A DNA stretch of 64,000 bases from assembly GCF_037392515.1 (NCBI RefSeq), contig NC_090295.1, positions 12,357,001-12,421,000 of the forward strand, written 5' to 3'. Of this stretch, positions 1 to 13,800 are shown in pieces; positions within the stretch are counted from its first letter, which is position 1, and each line of letters begins with the position of its first letter. Position numbers and translations under genes: made by a program. The stretch comes from Haliotis asinina (taxonomy: Eukaryota > Mollusca > Gastropoda > Lepetellida > Haliotidae). The notes beneath the pieces are model-generated. The model had not been told where the DNA came from and did not search any database. It saw only the letters and a program-made list of their open reading frames with translations.

Positions 1-236
1 TTTTAGGAAATGTAATTATAAATCATTAGGAGTTTCAGCACAATAATATTATACCTGTGTCACTAATAAAAGTTAATCTTTAACATAATTTTAATTTTCA
101 CATCTCTGGGGATATTCTAGTCTGACTGTTTTGGTCATTCATTATATTTTTCATCGAATTCAGTAAAAATTCCACTTAAGGTGTGAAATGTTCAGTTTGA
201 GAATTGTTTTGGAGGGTTTTTTTTGTATGTTTTAAT

Positions 237-674
237 TTAGCTGAGTTTTTGTATCATACATTTTATTAATTTTGCATATTCAATGAAAGACATCCCATCT
301 GTGACAGTTAAACCCTTTTCGATAATATACTTTGAACCTAAGGTGAACACCTGGTGATAATTACGTCGCAATGTGTCCTTAACAATATGTTTTTCTCCTG
401 ATTTTAGGTGTATCAAGAAGTTTTTTTCTAATAAATAAGAAAAATCAAAAACAGCAGTACAATGTATAAGTACTTCGGTGATATTTAGTACCATTGGAAT
501 CAAACAGGAATAGAGGTATCGTTCATGTTTGATGAAGTTCTGGTGTTCCTGCGTCAATGGGAAATCCGACGAGAGGGGCACTAGTCGCAATTCGGTTTGT
601 CCCGGAATAACACGAGTTGGACACGAATGACATGACAAGTGTTCCATGTTTGGAAGCTGTCTGTAAGGGATCAC
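237..674 (-). other. Unassigned 145-codon open frame
   Basis: Long for this AT-rich DNA and free of low-complexity sequence. Starts MIPYRQLPNMEHLS and includes CHSCPTRVIPG, FLIHLKSGEKHIVKDTLRRN and FIEYAKLIK. No family recognised. No clear splice sites at its edges. It may be a terminal exon, a repeat-derived fragment or chance. Confidence 0.2.
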
Positions 675-2606
675 ATAACTTTCACTGTATCAAAGGGAAG
701 CAAAATTGATTGGCATATCACCCAATACGTATAATGCATATATAGGCCAAAACATTGTCGAAAATATGGGCCATTGTGCCTTTAATGCCAGTTTCCTTGT
801 GGAGGGGGACAACGCCCACAAATCAGCCTCTGTGAATGTGTGAATATTTGGTAACTGTGCAAAGCGAAATAAGTCCTACCTTTAGCCGGATATTTATTGA
901 CCAAGATTGGTTGACACAAACTAGAGAATCTAGAGATTCATAGTTGTTCATAACATTTTGAATGACTAAAGAATATCGATGTAACATGTTCATTGATTCT
1001 CATTAAATGCGCCTTAAATTGGTTTCCTGGTTATTAAAAGCTAACTGACTCAACACATTTACTGTTCTACAGTTCCACATTACAATGACGTTACAATGCC
1101 TTGACATTTATAGAAAGTTTCTGATAAATAAGTCTCAATATATGTTAATCATTGCAAACATTCATTATCAGCGACTTTTTATTTCTTGCTTATCCTCGAT
1201 TAATTTCATCCACATTTTACCAGCAGAATCCAGAAACGCGTATCAAGGCTAATAAGTGAAACAGATCCAAATCACATTATAAGTATTTGCCTGTGGCAAA
1301 GAACTGACTTAGCTTTCAGGTTCTTCATGCCATCTATCCTCTCCTGTTTCTATTGTGTCCGGTTGTCTTTGACATACGTGGTTTTGTTTTAGCTGTGTTG
1401 TTCACACTGTGTTGGATAAACGAATTAAATCCACTGTGTCGTGTACGTCCTCTAAAACTCTGTTATGTAGGAATTATTCATAGCAATTCAAGCCTTGTAG
1501 ACAGCCGGGGAGGTTGATTCATGCAATGAATATACATGGTACATTTTTAAATCTGCACATATGTATGGGAAGCATATTACAAATAGGAATAGGAATAATA
1601 ATAGCATTTTATTGATATTAACACAGGTTCCAGAATGGCAGACAGTTTCTCAGTACCATGAGCATCGCAAACGTCATGTAAATATAACCATCGTCATCAG
1701 ATCTTTGTTTGTTTGTTTAAAGCCGCCATAGTCCAGTCGCGTACCCGCATGTACCGGAAATGTAAGAAATGTAGCGTTTGGTTAAACCTTCCGAATATTC
1801 AATCATGATTTGACAAAAATTATTATAGAAACTTGAAAGGGTGGCAACAAGACACTAAAACCGATCTCATGCTATGATTTAATTTACGTCTGTTTAACCA
1901 ATATAAAGACCAACACCATTACTTATATCAAAACCTTTCGTTATTGCTGTTACTGCAACCGAACTGCAACCTGGTGAAGCACAGATAAATCATAGTCGTT
2001 AATAATAACACCCAGTAATCGGACAATACCAATGATATAAATGTGTATTACGTTCGCCAGTTATGAAAAAGACAAGTCATTATCTGCCCTTGTCATTACA
2101 GAGTTCTCTCGCTTTCCGGGTTCTCGGAACCTTGACTCATGTCCCCTTTGATTTACTTTAATATTGCTTACAAAGCACAGCGTGATTTTGAGTGAGTTTA
2201 AGAGTAAAATAGGAGAACGTTTAACTACGGCTGAAACTGGTCGTACACTGACTGGAAAAATAAACTTCCACGTGTATACAGTCAAAATTATTTAACACAC
2301 TGCTAAAGCTTGATGGCGCAAATGCACTGAATGCACTGAATATGCTTATTAAGACGAATGTTTTGAAGAAAAAACATGTTTGAAAACGCGCAAAGATGTC
2401 GGTAACGTAACCGACGTCCTGACTATAACTTACAACATGAAGGCTTGAGTATGCTTTCAAGAAGTTAAACGGTGGACATGAGGAAATGTCCACATTTGAT
2501 GCATCAGTGACATAAATGATGTCCGATGCAATTCCCTATTTTGACTTATACCCTACATTCCCGAATTATTTAAGATGAACAAGTGTCTAGACATAGCATA
2601 CGTTTA
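675..2606. other. Intergenic, nothing recognised
   Basis: AT-rich single-copy-looking sequence. No convincing exon, repeat or RNA gene by eye. Confidence 0.5.
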
Positions 2607-2887
2607 TGAGTGAGTGAGTGAGTGAGTGAGTTTAGTTTTACGCCGCACTCAGCAATATTACAGCTATATGGCGGCTGTCTGTAAATAATCGAGTCTGGAC
2701 CAAACAATCCAGTGATCAACAACATGAGCATCGATCTGCGCAATTGGGAACAAATGACATGTGTCAACCAAGTCAGCGAGCCTGACCACCCGATCCCGTT
2801 AGTCGCCTCTTACGACAAGCTGAGTCGCCTTTTATGGCAAGCATGGGTTGCTGAAGGCCTATTCTACCCCGGGAACTTCACGGGTCC
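2607..2887 (-). repeat. SINE, long-head family, full length
   Basis: In sense (minus) it begins GGACCCGTGAAGTTCCCGGG, passes AGGCGACTAACGGGATCGGG and CAATTGCGCAGATCGATGCTC, and ends GAGTGCGGCGTAAAACTAAA plus (CTCA)n. The region around GGTGGTCAGGCTCGCTGAC and CGGTTCCCAATT may be weak A and B boxes. One of the best full-length copies in the window and a reference for the others. Confidence 0.9.
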
Positions 2888-4240
2888 ATACGTTTTTGAC
2901 GGGTGCCAACGGTGGGGTAGGATACGCTCACCTTTTCGCGAACACTTGGTGACATCACTATTTTATGGTGATAGGAACCAGAAATGTAAAAATAAAACAT
3001 GTGTCTAACATATGCTGGGACTCGAACTGGGTCTTCGGCTTGAGTACCGAACGAGATTACACTTTCTCTCTAAAGAACAGATTCTAGTAATTGTGGTGGG
3101 TTCAGCTTCATTCAGAATTCTACACCCAACTCTCAGGCATCTACTCGGCACAAAAAGTCAGCGATGGAATCGACTCACAGCAGCATTAACAAGACAAATT
3201 TTAACGAGTGTAAATTGGTCCGGCTCCCGTGTCCAACAGCAATGACTACATAATGCAATTTAGAAACTGCCATTCCGTAGGTATGACACAGTCATGGCCG
3301 CAGTGTTTGCCCTTAACCCCGAAAAGCTGCAGGCCTTAAAGGACTCTGAATCATAAAAGGTGGTGGGTCCTGATCAGAGTGTGAAGGCCCCACAGTTTAG
3401 CTAGAGCAGAAGTAATTATCCGGTAAACAAAAGGATAGGACAAACAAAGTTTAATAGTTTGATTTAACTCAACATCAACTTCGAAGTCTTCTGAAAAGTC
3501 AGAATGACATGAATATGTCAGAATCATTAAGTATGCATAAAAAGTCGTCCAGCAGAAGACAAACGCTGTGTGTTTTCAGTCGCCTTTGGGCCAAATGGAC
3601 TGACGTTCATTTCGAACGCTGCATACTCGTGTGTCTGGAACTGGCCTATCGAAATTCGTGATAGCGTTTACACGAGCACCTAACATCACTGTTGCTAGTT
3701 CACTGTTCACTGTGAACACGGTGTATTCTCAGGACATATGAGCCGGGAACGCCACGATATCAGCTTAATCTCAATATTGTTTTTATATTCTGTTGGTAAC
3801 ACTAGTCAGTTTCCCGTTTATTCAGGATAAGTAATTGAAATCGAAGAACGTCGTGTGATTGAAAATACAAACAATGCATACACACGACAACAGTATGTCA
3901 TATTTCTACGTCAAGAGAAGTAAGTGCTACAAAATTATACCGCGCGTAAATCAGGATTGTCCTGAGAGTGAAATTAATTTTGGTTGTGAAATTGGACATG
4001 TTTGCATAATGAATATTACAGTTGTAACATTTCGTCAGAGTGACGGCTGATTATTTATGTTTTTATATGGGCTAACTTGCACGTAATTGGATACAGATTT
4101 CCTGTTACCAGTGGGATTATTACACAAGCATGTGTATCATTCTTATTTTCACGAAACAAACTTTTGTATAAATGAGAGCCTTTTGTAAGCAGTTTGACAT
4201 ACATTATTGTATAGCCCTACTGGATTTGTTTGTTATGTTC
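2888..4240. other. Intergenic, nothing firm
   Basis: Only a tiny frame MAAVFALNPEKLQALKDSES near 3295-3357 stands out; too short to call. Confidence 0.4.
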
Positions 4241-4244
4241 TTAT

Positions 4245-4756
4245 TTATGTTTTACAGATTAAGAAAATTTTCAGGAAAGAGGGTTCGGGTGATCCTGGCA
4301 CAGTCAGGCTGATAAAGCTCATTATCACCCGATAGCAACTGGTAAGGCTCATCATCAGCGCCAAGAGATAAGGGGGTGCCAAACCAATGGCACCGAGAAC
4401 AATGGCGACCCTGACAACAGTGTATTTGGGATGCAAGCGAGACATTTCAAATGTGCGGTTAGCGTGTTTAGAATGCTTTTCCTTAATCTTACCAATCACA
4501 TTGCCGTCAAAAGGGACAGAGAATTTAATGATATAAATAAATTCATTGGAAAAAGGACAAGATCAGGTTTGTTGGCTGGAATTCGTCTCAGGCTGTATAT
4601 TAGCCTATTCCACAGAAGTTTGAAAACATCATTTTCCGAGATGCATTGGACATGTTCAGGGTCGTACCATGGATGGACCCCGATCGTGGTCAAGGCCACA
4701 GACATGGCGCAGACGATCGTAATAGCAGCGAGCCATGCCATCATGTCTTTTAACAT
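4245..4756 (-). other. Possible exons of an unknown secreted protein
   Basis: From 4741 on the minus strand a frame begins MMAWLAAITIVCAMSVALTT, which looks like a signal peptide, then GVHPWYDPEHVQCISEND. A second frame lower down reads KFSVPFDGNVIGKIKEKHSK and FEMSRLHPKYTVV. They are in different frames and I could not find a convincing intron. The 3' end (GTGCCAGGATCACCCGAACCC) is repeated near 5040-5065. Confidence 0.2.
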
Positions 4757-5424
4757 ATGTTGTTTGTGTTAAGGAAGGGCATCAACTCACAACGTGTCTG
4801 TAAATTCATTACACAGTCGGCATTTCATGTTAATATTTTTTTAAGAATCACATTTTGGCGATTGCGAGTGGGAAGTGACTGGTTTAGAGCAGCGAAAATA
4901 AAACCCTCAGTTTTACCTTTGAAACCAGCCGAAGAAGTCAGTTGGATTGCCATTCTGTTTGACACAGTACACTCGATGCAATGGCGTACAGACAATTCAT
5001 TATTTTGTTTTACAGATTAATTTGAAAATGGAACAGGGAGGGTTCGAGTGATCCTGGCACAGTCCCCAGTCTTGTATCTTGACCAATCCATTATTAGTAA
5101 CCTTGCCAGGTTTCAGATGATTTCCGTTGAACCGGAAGCTGGCGGGGGGAATGGAGGCGAAGAACGATCTTGCCCTTAAAATGTTAAATAAAATATATTT
5201 CACGGGAGTAATTGTTCAACATGGGGTTGAGAATCTGAGAGCACAGTCCAGTGAAAAAATGGGTGTATACCTTTGATGGTGGCGATATTTTATTTTGACA
5301 TGAAAAATATTTTTCGAACCGAAACGAGGGAAGAACGTTGCCAACCTTTGCTGGCCTCGTTTGCATACATGGCTGGTCATATTATATATGCTGCGCAGCC
5401 CCATTTGCGCTACAGTTTGCCTGT

Positions 5425-5508
5425 GAACCAACCTATCCCACTAGTCGCCTCTTACCACAAGCATGGGTTACTGAACATCAGTTCTAAAACTGGTCTTCAC
5501 GGGTCACA
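5425..5508 (-). repeat. SINE fragment, long-head family
   Basis: Head part only: CGCCTCTTACCACAAGCATG to CTTCACGGGTC. Confidence 0.7.
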
Positions 5509-5772
5509 GAATGCATTAAGGAGTCCAAATTGGTAATCTTTTGTTTTGGAATTATTCAGTCGAGTTCAGCTAAGACGGTCACAGAGTCAATTTAATGTAT
5601 ATTGATGCTATTATCCAGATGGCGTCTGTACGTGTGAAATCTTATATTCTCATTATATAGCATTTATGGTTACACTGCTGACAGATAATATGATAGATAA
5701 TTTCCCCCGCAAATTTATGATTTGTTGCACCCTTCCTATACTTTGATAATTACGTCTTAGGTAGCTATTCGA

Positions 5773-5862
5773 GTTGGTGAGGTAAATTTAGTTTTAAGTT
5801 GTACTCACCAGTTTTCCAGCTGCATGAATAATCGAGTCTAGATCAGATAAGCCTGTGATCAA
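5773..5862 (-). repeat. SINE fragment, 3' module
   Basis: TTTAGTTTTAAG..AATAATCGAGTCTAGATCAGA, old. Confidence 0.6.
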
Positions 5863-6135
5863 TTATTGTTATTTGAACACAAATATGTATTACACATATC
5901 TTACTTGTTAAAGATAACATTACACATAAATCCAAAATAAACTCAGTGTATTATAACGAACCTTGAACCTTATTTAGCTAAGGTCAACGTATTTTAGCGA
6001 CAGTTTTAACATGTCTGTCTTGGTGTAGGATCCTCGGACAACGGAATAACTTTCTCACATACGAGAATATCAGCTTTGTAAAAATGTATATAAACCTATA
6101 ACATTTCCAGTTTTGGACAAGCATAGTAAACCACA

Positions 6136-6410
6136 GTGAGTGAGTGAGTGAGTTTAGTTTTACGCCGCACTCGGCAATATTCCAGTTTTATGGCGGCGGT
6201 CTGTAAATGATCGAGTTTGGACCAGACAATACAGTGATAAACAGCATGAGCATCGATCTGCGCAATTGCATGGGAACCGATGACGTGTCAACCAAGTCAG
6301 CGAGCCTGACCACCCGATCGAGTTAGTCGCCTCTTACGACAAACATAGTCGCTTTTTACGGTAAGAATGGGTTGCAGAAGGCCTATTCTACCCCGGACCT
6401 TCACGGGTCC
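6136..6410 (-). repeat. SINE, long-head family, full length
   Basis: GTGAGTGAGTGAGTTTAGTT to CTTCACGGGTCC. Confidence 0.9.
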
Positions 6411-6566
6411 CCAAACCGGACGTGATTTCATAAATTCAGTTAGAACAAACAACTAGGTTTCAATATAACCCAGATCCTTGTACCTTTAAAGTTTGAATAA
6501 AGTCAGCATCAGTTTCACAAGTCACAAGCAGCATAATCCAAATCAGACTACGCACAAGGACTATAA

Positions 6567-6720
6567 GTGAGTGAGTTAATTTAGTTGTAAGCCGTTTTTA
6601 GCAACATTCCAGCAATATCATGGCGGGAAACACCTGAAATGGGTTTCACACGTTATACCCATGCGGGGAATCTAACCCGGGTCATCGGCGTGATGAGTGA
6701 ACGTTTTAACCACTAGGCTT
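6567..6720 (-). repeat. SINE, tRNA-head family
   Basis: In sense it begins TAGTGGTTAAAACG (A-box region), has GGGTTAGATTCCCC (B-box) and ends with the shared 3' module. Old. Confidence 0.8.
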
Positions 6721-6778
6721 GACATCGCTATATTTTTCTTTATAAATCTTATTTTTTATTTATTTATTTTCCCATTTG

Positions 6779-6927
6779 GAGTGAAGGAGTTTCGCCTGAC
6801 GTCGCTTTAGGAATATTCCAGCAATATAATGGCAGTTAACACCAGAAATGGGCTTCACAGAATGTACGCATGAATCGAACCCAGAACTTCGGTGTGACGA
6901 GGGAACGTTTTAGCTACCCATCCGCCC
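6779..6927 (-). repeat. SINE, tRNA-head family, old
   Basis: AATATTCCAGCAATATAATGG, then GAATCGAACCCAGAACTTCG and GCTACCCATCCGCCCC. Confidence 0.75.
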
Positions 6928-7400
6928 CACTTCTGTTTGGAAATTGCATCGAAAACACCCTGCGTATTAAACGACCTCAACTGCCGGATGTCGGCAACAG
7001 TCTTCAACTATGATGTCGTATCTCGTGAGATACTGTCACGAGGGTCACAATTTCTAGAACTAGTGTAGACCACAAATAACACAAATGGAATAACGTATAC
7101 AAGTTGATTTTGATTTTTCGTTTGTGCTCAAGGGAAACGTTGCCACAGTCATTTCACTCTTCAAAACAAAGAATCAAGTACTAGACTAAACTACTAATAT
7201 TTTTGTTATAAATGTAGCCAAGACAATGATATCCCTTATTTGTTTCACATAGGCATTTTCATTTCTTAGGCCCTGCAACGACACCAAGACCTCGATTTCA
7301 TTCGATTTTCGATACTGGACCAGCGATTCGATCATTGTCGATTCGATTCTTCATAGCAATCAAACATGTAAAAACATCAGATTTTATTTAACTCTCCAAG

Positions 7401-7406
7401 TTTATT
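7401..7406 (-). terminator. Possible poly(A) signal of gene A
   Basis: AATAAA on the minus strand about 260 bp past the gene A stop codon. A second hexamer lies just beyond, near 7388. The 3' UTR carries AT-rich, ATCGAAAATCGA-like sequence at 7285-7570. Confidence 0.45.
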
Positions 7407-7663
7407 AAGCAAAACACATGACACTAAAACTTTGTCCGAGATAAGACAAGGAAATCAGGAATGCAGATGTTGCAACCGTGTAAATAAACAAGTAAAATAT
7501 GATGTTTAAACACAGAAGATGGCTCAAATATGGAATCGAAATAGTCATATGGTGATCGAAAATCGAAACTAAAGTGTCAGATTCCATCTTCGCTGGAACT
7601 GAAATTTCAATGGCAATGAAGTTGTAGTGTAGTGTTCTTCTAGTAGTGGTAAAGTCTTTGACG

Positions 7664-7873
7664 CTACATCGGAGGTTCTTCTACTTTTTCCTTTACGCTG
7701 TCCACGGCTATATATCTATGCGATTTCTTGTCCGTTGTTATGGTCAGCTCTACTTTGTCATGGTTGTTCCATGGCTGTGCGTCACCGCTGGCGAGGAAAG
7801 CGAAGATAACCGCACCTGCCACCAGAAACCCCGAACATATGCACAGCACGAGACGCCATTCCTCGGCAGTTTT
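7664..7873 (-). CDS. Gene A exon 11 (TM12 and cytosolic tail, stop)
   Basis: 210 nt including the stop. Encodes [20 protein letters not shown], a last membrane span, ASGDAQPW (compare sialin AKGEVQNW), then a charged tail ending VEEPPM. The tail differs in length and sequence from B and C. Confidence 0.94.
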   Translation of the reverse strand, partial: KTAEEWRLVLCICSGFLVAGAVIFAFLASGDAQPWNNHDKVELTITTDKKSHRYIAVDSVKEKVEEPPM

Positions 7874-10800
7874 CTGAGAAAAAGTGTAAAATATTTATTA
7901 GATTTAATATTAAAGGTGACTAGTGAGTGAGTGAGTGAGTGAGTGAGTTTAGTTTTACACCGCACTCAGCATATTCCAGCTATATGGCGGAGGTCTGTAA
8001 ATAATCGAGTCTGGACCAGACAATCCAGTGATCAACAACATGAGCATCGATCTGCGCAATTGGGAACCGATGACATATGTCAACCAAGTCAGCGAGTCCG
8101 ACCACCCGATCCCGTTAGTCGCCTCTTACGAAAAGCACAGTCACCTTTTATGGCAAGCATGGGTTGTAAAGGTGACTAACATGACAGTGAAGACTGGATT
8201 CCCATCATGTTGTGTGGTGTAACGATTCAATTTCACGCAGTTACTATTATTTGTTGGTTTTTATCACCAAAACAATACTATTCAAAATTCCTCAAGGTGT
8301 TGACAGATAATCAAGTGATCAACAACATGAGTATCGTTTAACTTAACTGGGATACGATAACAACAATATCGGCGAAGCTGACCACCCGATCTGATTAGTC
8401 GCCTCTTTGGGACAAGGATGGGGTGCTGAAAACCAATTCTAACCAATTCAATTTTTAAGGTTGTAAAGTATTACATACAGTGTAACGTATTCATTGTGGA
8501 CAATTTATGAGATGTTAACATAATACCTGCGTGGAGGCAATATATTTCCTATACGGTGCCAAATCACAAGAAAATAAACAAATTGAGACAGAATGAAGTC
8601 GTAATGAAAATTTAATTCTTTTCAGTTGAGGATTTGTTTTCAAAAGCAATAATGTAATTCGTCAGAACACTTGCGAAGTGTAAATATTTTGAACTTGACT
8701 CCGTGGCCTAAATCTAGCCTGAACGTCAGTCGGCCATCACTGTCGGGCCTATTCGTCATGTTGAGAAGTGTTCCCCGAGAAGAAGATTCTGGGGAGCATT
8801 TAATTAGGAAACTGAACAGCAAAGATGAATGTGAATAACAGGGAACTGTATGTCTCAAATAGTTGAGCGTAATGTACTTCATCGGGGGACGAGTTACTGT
8901 AAATAAGTCGGCAACGCTTTGCGCAGGATGCCAGTGACGCCTTCTCATCGCGGCTTGGAATTCCCACTTGTCGAGATTCGATGTTTATGTTGAAGACTTC
9001 ACCGAAAATTGGGTCTGAAAACACAGCCTACAACCTCGAACGAGGACGATTTCAAGCCTATTGTGTTCAGATTCTGGGAAGTGCTTTTGACCCCTACATA
9101 AGAAACCACGGGAGGCATTGCAGTGACATGTTTGTGCGGGAGGACGCGAATGGATGCGGCTGACAGTGGCAGTGGTAGAGATACGAGAGCACCGCTCTTC
9201 TTTTGATGTTGTGTGTTACTGTGCAGTCCTGACAACATACACGTAGTAGGTATTCAATCTCTTAATAACATTCACAACTCTTCCACCCAAATGTCCGTCA
9301 ATTTTGATGAAATCAATAACTTTTACGGGCGACGTATAATAGGTATAATAGAAAATATATGTGAAATACTTAACGGTTACACAGTCAAATCACAGAGTAT
9401 ATCATGCATTTATGCTATTTCTATAGATGAAGTCATGATAAATATGCATCGCTAAATCAAAGTAAAATTTTATTTTTTGTATTCAATAGCTAAATTTTAG
9501 TATGTAAAATAATAAGCCTGCGGGTATTGTTCTCAAAGTTGTAAGGTGGGCGCACACGCAGAAAATAATATTCGTCTTTGTTTCAATTCAAATTACAGGC
9601 TTAAAAAATTCTTTGGTCACGGGTAATGTTTAAATAACGTCCAGTTTCAATGAGAAAAGAGCTGTCCGAAACTTTTTCAAAGTTACGTTATACAGGATAA
9701 TCATCCTGGATTATTTGTGATTTATACATTTTGTAATAAGAACACTTACTTCACCAAGCTAACGATGCAGTCCATGTCTGTATATAAATATCTATTAATC
9801 TTTGTGTTAATGAAAAACAACAAAATTTGATTTTGAATATACATTCTGGCCATGCCAAACCTGCCCGTAGCAACTATTAAGAAGTATCTCTCTTACACCC
9901 GTGACCCGATGTCTTTTTCCGTTATTGTCATAGAGCAACATCATATTATAACATTTTGGGGGAAGTCTGTATGAAGGCATGTCAAGAAGTTTGAAAACAC
10001 TTGAAAAAGCGTTTTTGCTTGCAGTGCAGCCTGATTTTAACACTTATTCCATGTCAGATTTCTACCGAAATAGACACCAAAATATTATAAAATACTGTGG
10101 TCTCTAAAATCTCCCTTCCAAATGTCCAGTACTCATTACGTGATAACTGCCCTCTATTCTATTTAAATACAAGAACTTTTGTCTTATCCCTGTTAACTGT
10201 CAATTTCCATTCATCACATTAAGTTACAAGTTCATCTATTTGTCTCTGTAGCCCTTTTACTGTGGATGAAAAAAGAATGGTATCATAAATTCAAGATGGC
10301 GGATTTTCTTTTCAGTGAACCTGGTTACAACAATCATCTGCAAACAGTAGTAGGAATAGCTCTGTTTAACCTGGATGAAGCTGGATACCAAATTACTATT
10401 CTCATTTGTTTGCTAAGGTAATTCATTGGTAAAAAGGGTAAATAGAAACGGACTTAAAAGGCGATGTTACAAACATGTGGTGTATATTTGGGTTCCAAGC
10501 TACAATGCTTTGTCTGGAATATTGTGGGGCGTTCAAAGAGAAAACCACACTTACGTTTGGCGTGAGAGCCCCAGCTACAAGAGGGGCTATCATCCCTGGG
10601 ATAGTAGCCATTGTGTTGGTAAAACCAAATAGTAAACCAGAATAACTGCAAGACAATGAAGACACTGTTTAAACTAGATTTAGTTATAACCACAATTATA
10701 TGGGAATGGATATATTCTTGCAAAACGTTCGCGTGTAACGTTCGTGTTTTACTTTTTCTTAAAATTACTTTTTGTGAAAAGAAAACACAACAAACCAAAA

Positions 10801-13800
10801 CAAAGCGACAGAGTTATTGGTTCTGTTCCTTGTTGGGATGCGTGGTTTATGTTCAGCACGTCTCCACATTTGGTACACACATCCTGACGCAGGGGTTTTA
10901 ACTTCTTACTGAATATTATGCAAGGAGTGGTCCAGAAAAGGTGGGCTTGTCCTGCCGATGGCACACATCACTCACGCATTTGAGTTAGGTTTTACGCTGC
11001 TTTTAATGGGCTTCAAACAATGCACTTATGTGGGAAATCGAGCCTTGTGAGTGAGTGAGTGATTGAGTTTAGCTTTACGCCGCACCAGCTATATGGCAGC
11101 GGTCTGTAGACAATCGAGTCTGGACAAGACAATCCAGAGATCAAAGACATGAACATCGATCTGCGCAATTGGGACCCGATGACATGTGGCAAGTCAGCGA
11201 GTCTGACCACCCGATCAAGTTAGTCGCCTCTTACGACAAGCACAGTCGCCTTTTATGGCAAGCATGGGTTGCCCCGGTTCTTCATGGATCCTAACTTAAG
11301 AAAACGTGGATAGTTTCATACTCCCAATTGCGCAGATCGATGCTTGTGATGTTGATCACCGGATTGTCGGGTCCAGACTCGATTATTTACAGTCCGCCGC
11401 CATATAGTTGGATGATTGCTGAATGCGGCGTAAAACTGAACTCACTCACTCTTATGTAAGTCTTGACGTACTTGGGGGCAATGTCGACGTGGTTCACCAT
11501 GTATCCTGCTTTGCTTATTCCCAGACAACCTACGGCGGCACACAGCAAGACGACTGCAACCATCCTATTTTCACATTTCACAAAACCTGTTGCCACAAGG
11601 AAAACGGCAACCGAGAGAAACGCTGAAATGGGGAGTGTTTATATCATTATAATTCTCCCCTGAAAAAGACGAGAAAGCACATTAGTTATTGAACTAATTT
11701 AAGATCTGGAACTACTTTAAAGTACAGAGATGTCTTTCCAGTATCTGAATGTAAAATCACAAAGATGATGATCCATGTATTAACTGCCTTTCCTAAACAG
11801 CCACGTGAAATCAACATGGTCACAATTGCTTTGTCCCTTCAGTATATTTGGAAAACTACGTGTTTCATACCAGTGGGTTAAGGACACACACAAACCTGTG
11901 TTCTGGCAGATCTTTCTGACCTTTGTGGTGCCAAGTTGGGTTTTGGCTCTCACGAAATCAGCCACCTGACCAGACATCACTGCCGCCACAGAATGACAGA
12001 TGTAGGGTAAGGAGGATATCAGTCCGTTCTGTAACAATATATGCATACTACTCCTTAAAGGATTAGACTCACTGCTTAAAACGCAGCCATTTACTTCAGT
12101 CAACTGTTCTAAACTAGATTTGGAAACTATTCCATACTGTTTGAAGGTACCGTGTACACACGAACTGATGTATTGTAACGTTGAGAAGATTATTGCCATG
12201 AGTTCACTAAATGATAAAACTGGGCGAAAATTGGCAAATTCTTAACAAAACTTTACATCAGAACGCAGCTGTTCACATGATTTGATTGACGTCAGCGCTC
12301 TGGCAGATCAACACATGTGTTGTGATTGTCTGGTGAGACCTTGATTGACGTCAGTCTCTGGCAGATCAATATAGGTGTTGTGAAACTAAACTAATTGGAT
12401 TGCAATCCAGTGTCATGGTGTCATGTGTCATGGTGACATAGTGACATGATGGCATTGTGACATGATGACATGAAGCCATTGTGTCATGGTGACTTGGTGA
12501 CATGGTTCAACAAACCTGGCGGATGTCAAACTTGAGAACTTCCTTCATGAAAGTAGGAAGGACAGTGATGAGAGTGTAATTGGTCCAGTTGTTGCACATA
12601 TGAGCCAGGATGATGGCCCAGAGAGGTCCGGACTTGGCCATGGCCAACCATGGTGTCGATCGAGTCTGAAATACGTGGAAATACTTGTCCCTTTTAAAAT
12701 ATGGTTTACATTGTACACTCAATACCATAACATTGGATTGACATGTACTTAAGTCATTTATAGAATTCCTTTAAATTGGGTTGTGTGGTAATACGTGGCA
12801 TACGAGTTACTTTAAATTATTAGACACAGAACACAAAACTTTATGTTACAAAACAAGTTCTTGTGTGGAGTTCGGTATAAGTTAGGCACGCTGGTCATAG
12901 CGAAAAAGTAATTTACTGGACAGAGTGTAAAAGTAGCGTGACTGTCAAGGATATACACTACAATGCTGGATGTCCCAGTTCCTTTCATTAATTGAAATTA
13001 AATCAATTCAAACACCTATGCGTTTCGGGTTCCGAAGAGAACGAGGGAACTTGCAATTGCTGGGTATTTATCGGAGGACCTCAAGACAGTTGTCTGAGGT
13101 AAAAGTAAATGTACATACAGGTTCTAGTTAAAGCTAGTTGCAGAGTATGAGCCTGAGGCTTTCAGGTGGTATAACAGCTTTAAATACACTATCTGTGGAT
13201 ACTGAAGCATTGTATTGATTCCAGTGTCCGATGGTTGTTATCAACGTGTTCTCATAGTGTTCTCATAGTGTTCTCATAGCCTGTAGACAACTGCTGTATT
13301 CCCATCAGTCATTACATACCGTTATTGTTCCGAATTTTATAATGATACGAAGAAATGGGTAGAGCTACATTCCATCGAAACACCCGCTCAAAATGTATTA
13401 TTGTTGAATGGGGACTAACTAAATGTAAAGGGTAGTATCGCTCATCGTTAGGATGGTAGACGTATCACATTTGTCTTGTGAGGTTGAGAGTGGAATTGTT
13501 CATACATCGTACCTTAACGTTCGTCTTGTAGCCTATTTTCTTCTCGATGTAAGCAATCTCCTTCTCAGATATGAATTTATGTTTGCGGGGATTGTCAGCT
13601 GACAGCAACATCCACAGGCCAAACCAGACCAAGTTTCCAGCACCTACGAGTAGCGTGGAACATATATCAGTTTATATAGTTAGATATAAGATGAGTGAGT
13701 GAGTGAGTGAGTTTAGTTTTACGCCACACTCAGCAATATTCCAGCTATATGGCATCGGTCTGTAAACAATCGAGTCTGGACCAGACAATCCTGTGATCAA

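Noticed and set aside
8028-8222. Recurrent plus-strand frames reading [19 protein letters not shown] and so on, at 2712, 8028, 13793, 17003, 48391, 56106 and others
   Set aside because: These are antisense translations of the long-head SINE; the same peptide appears wherever a full copy lies, and it is broken in most.
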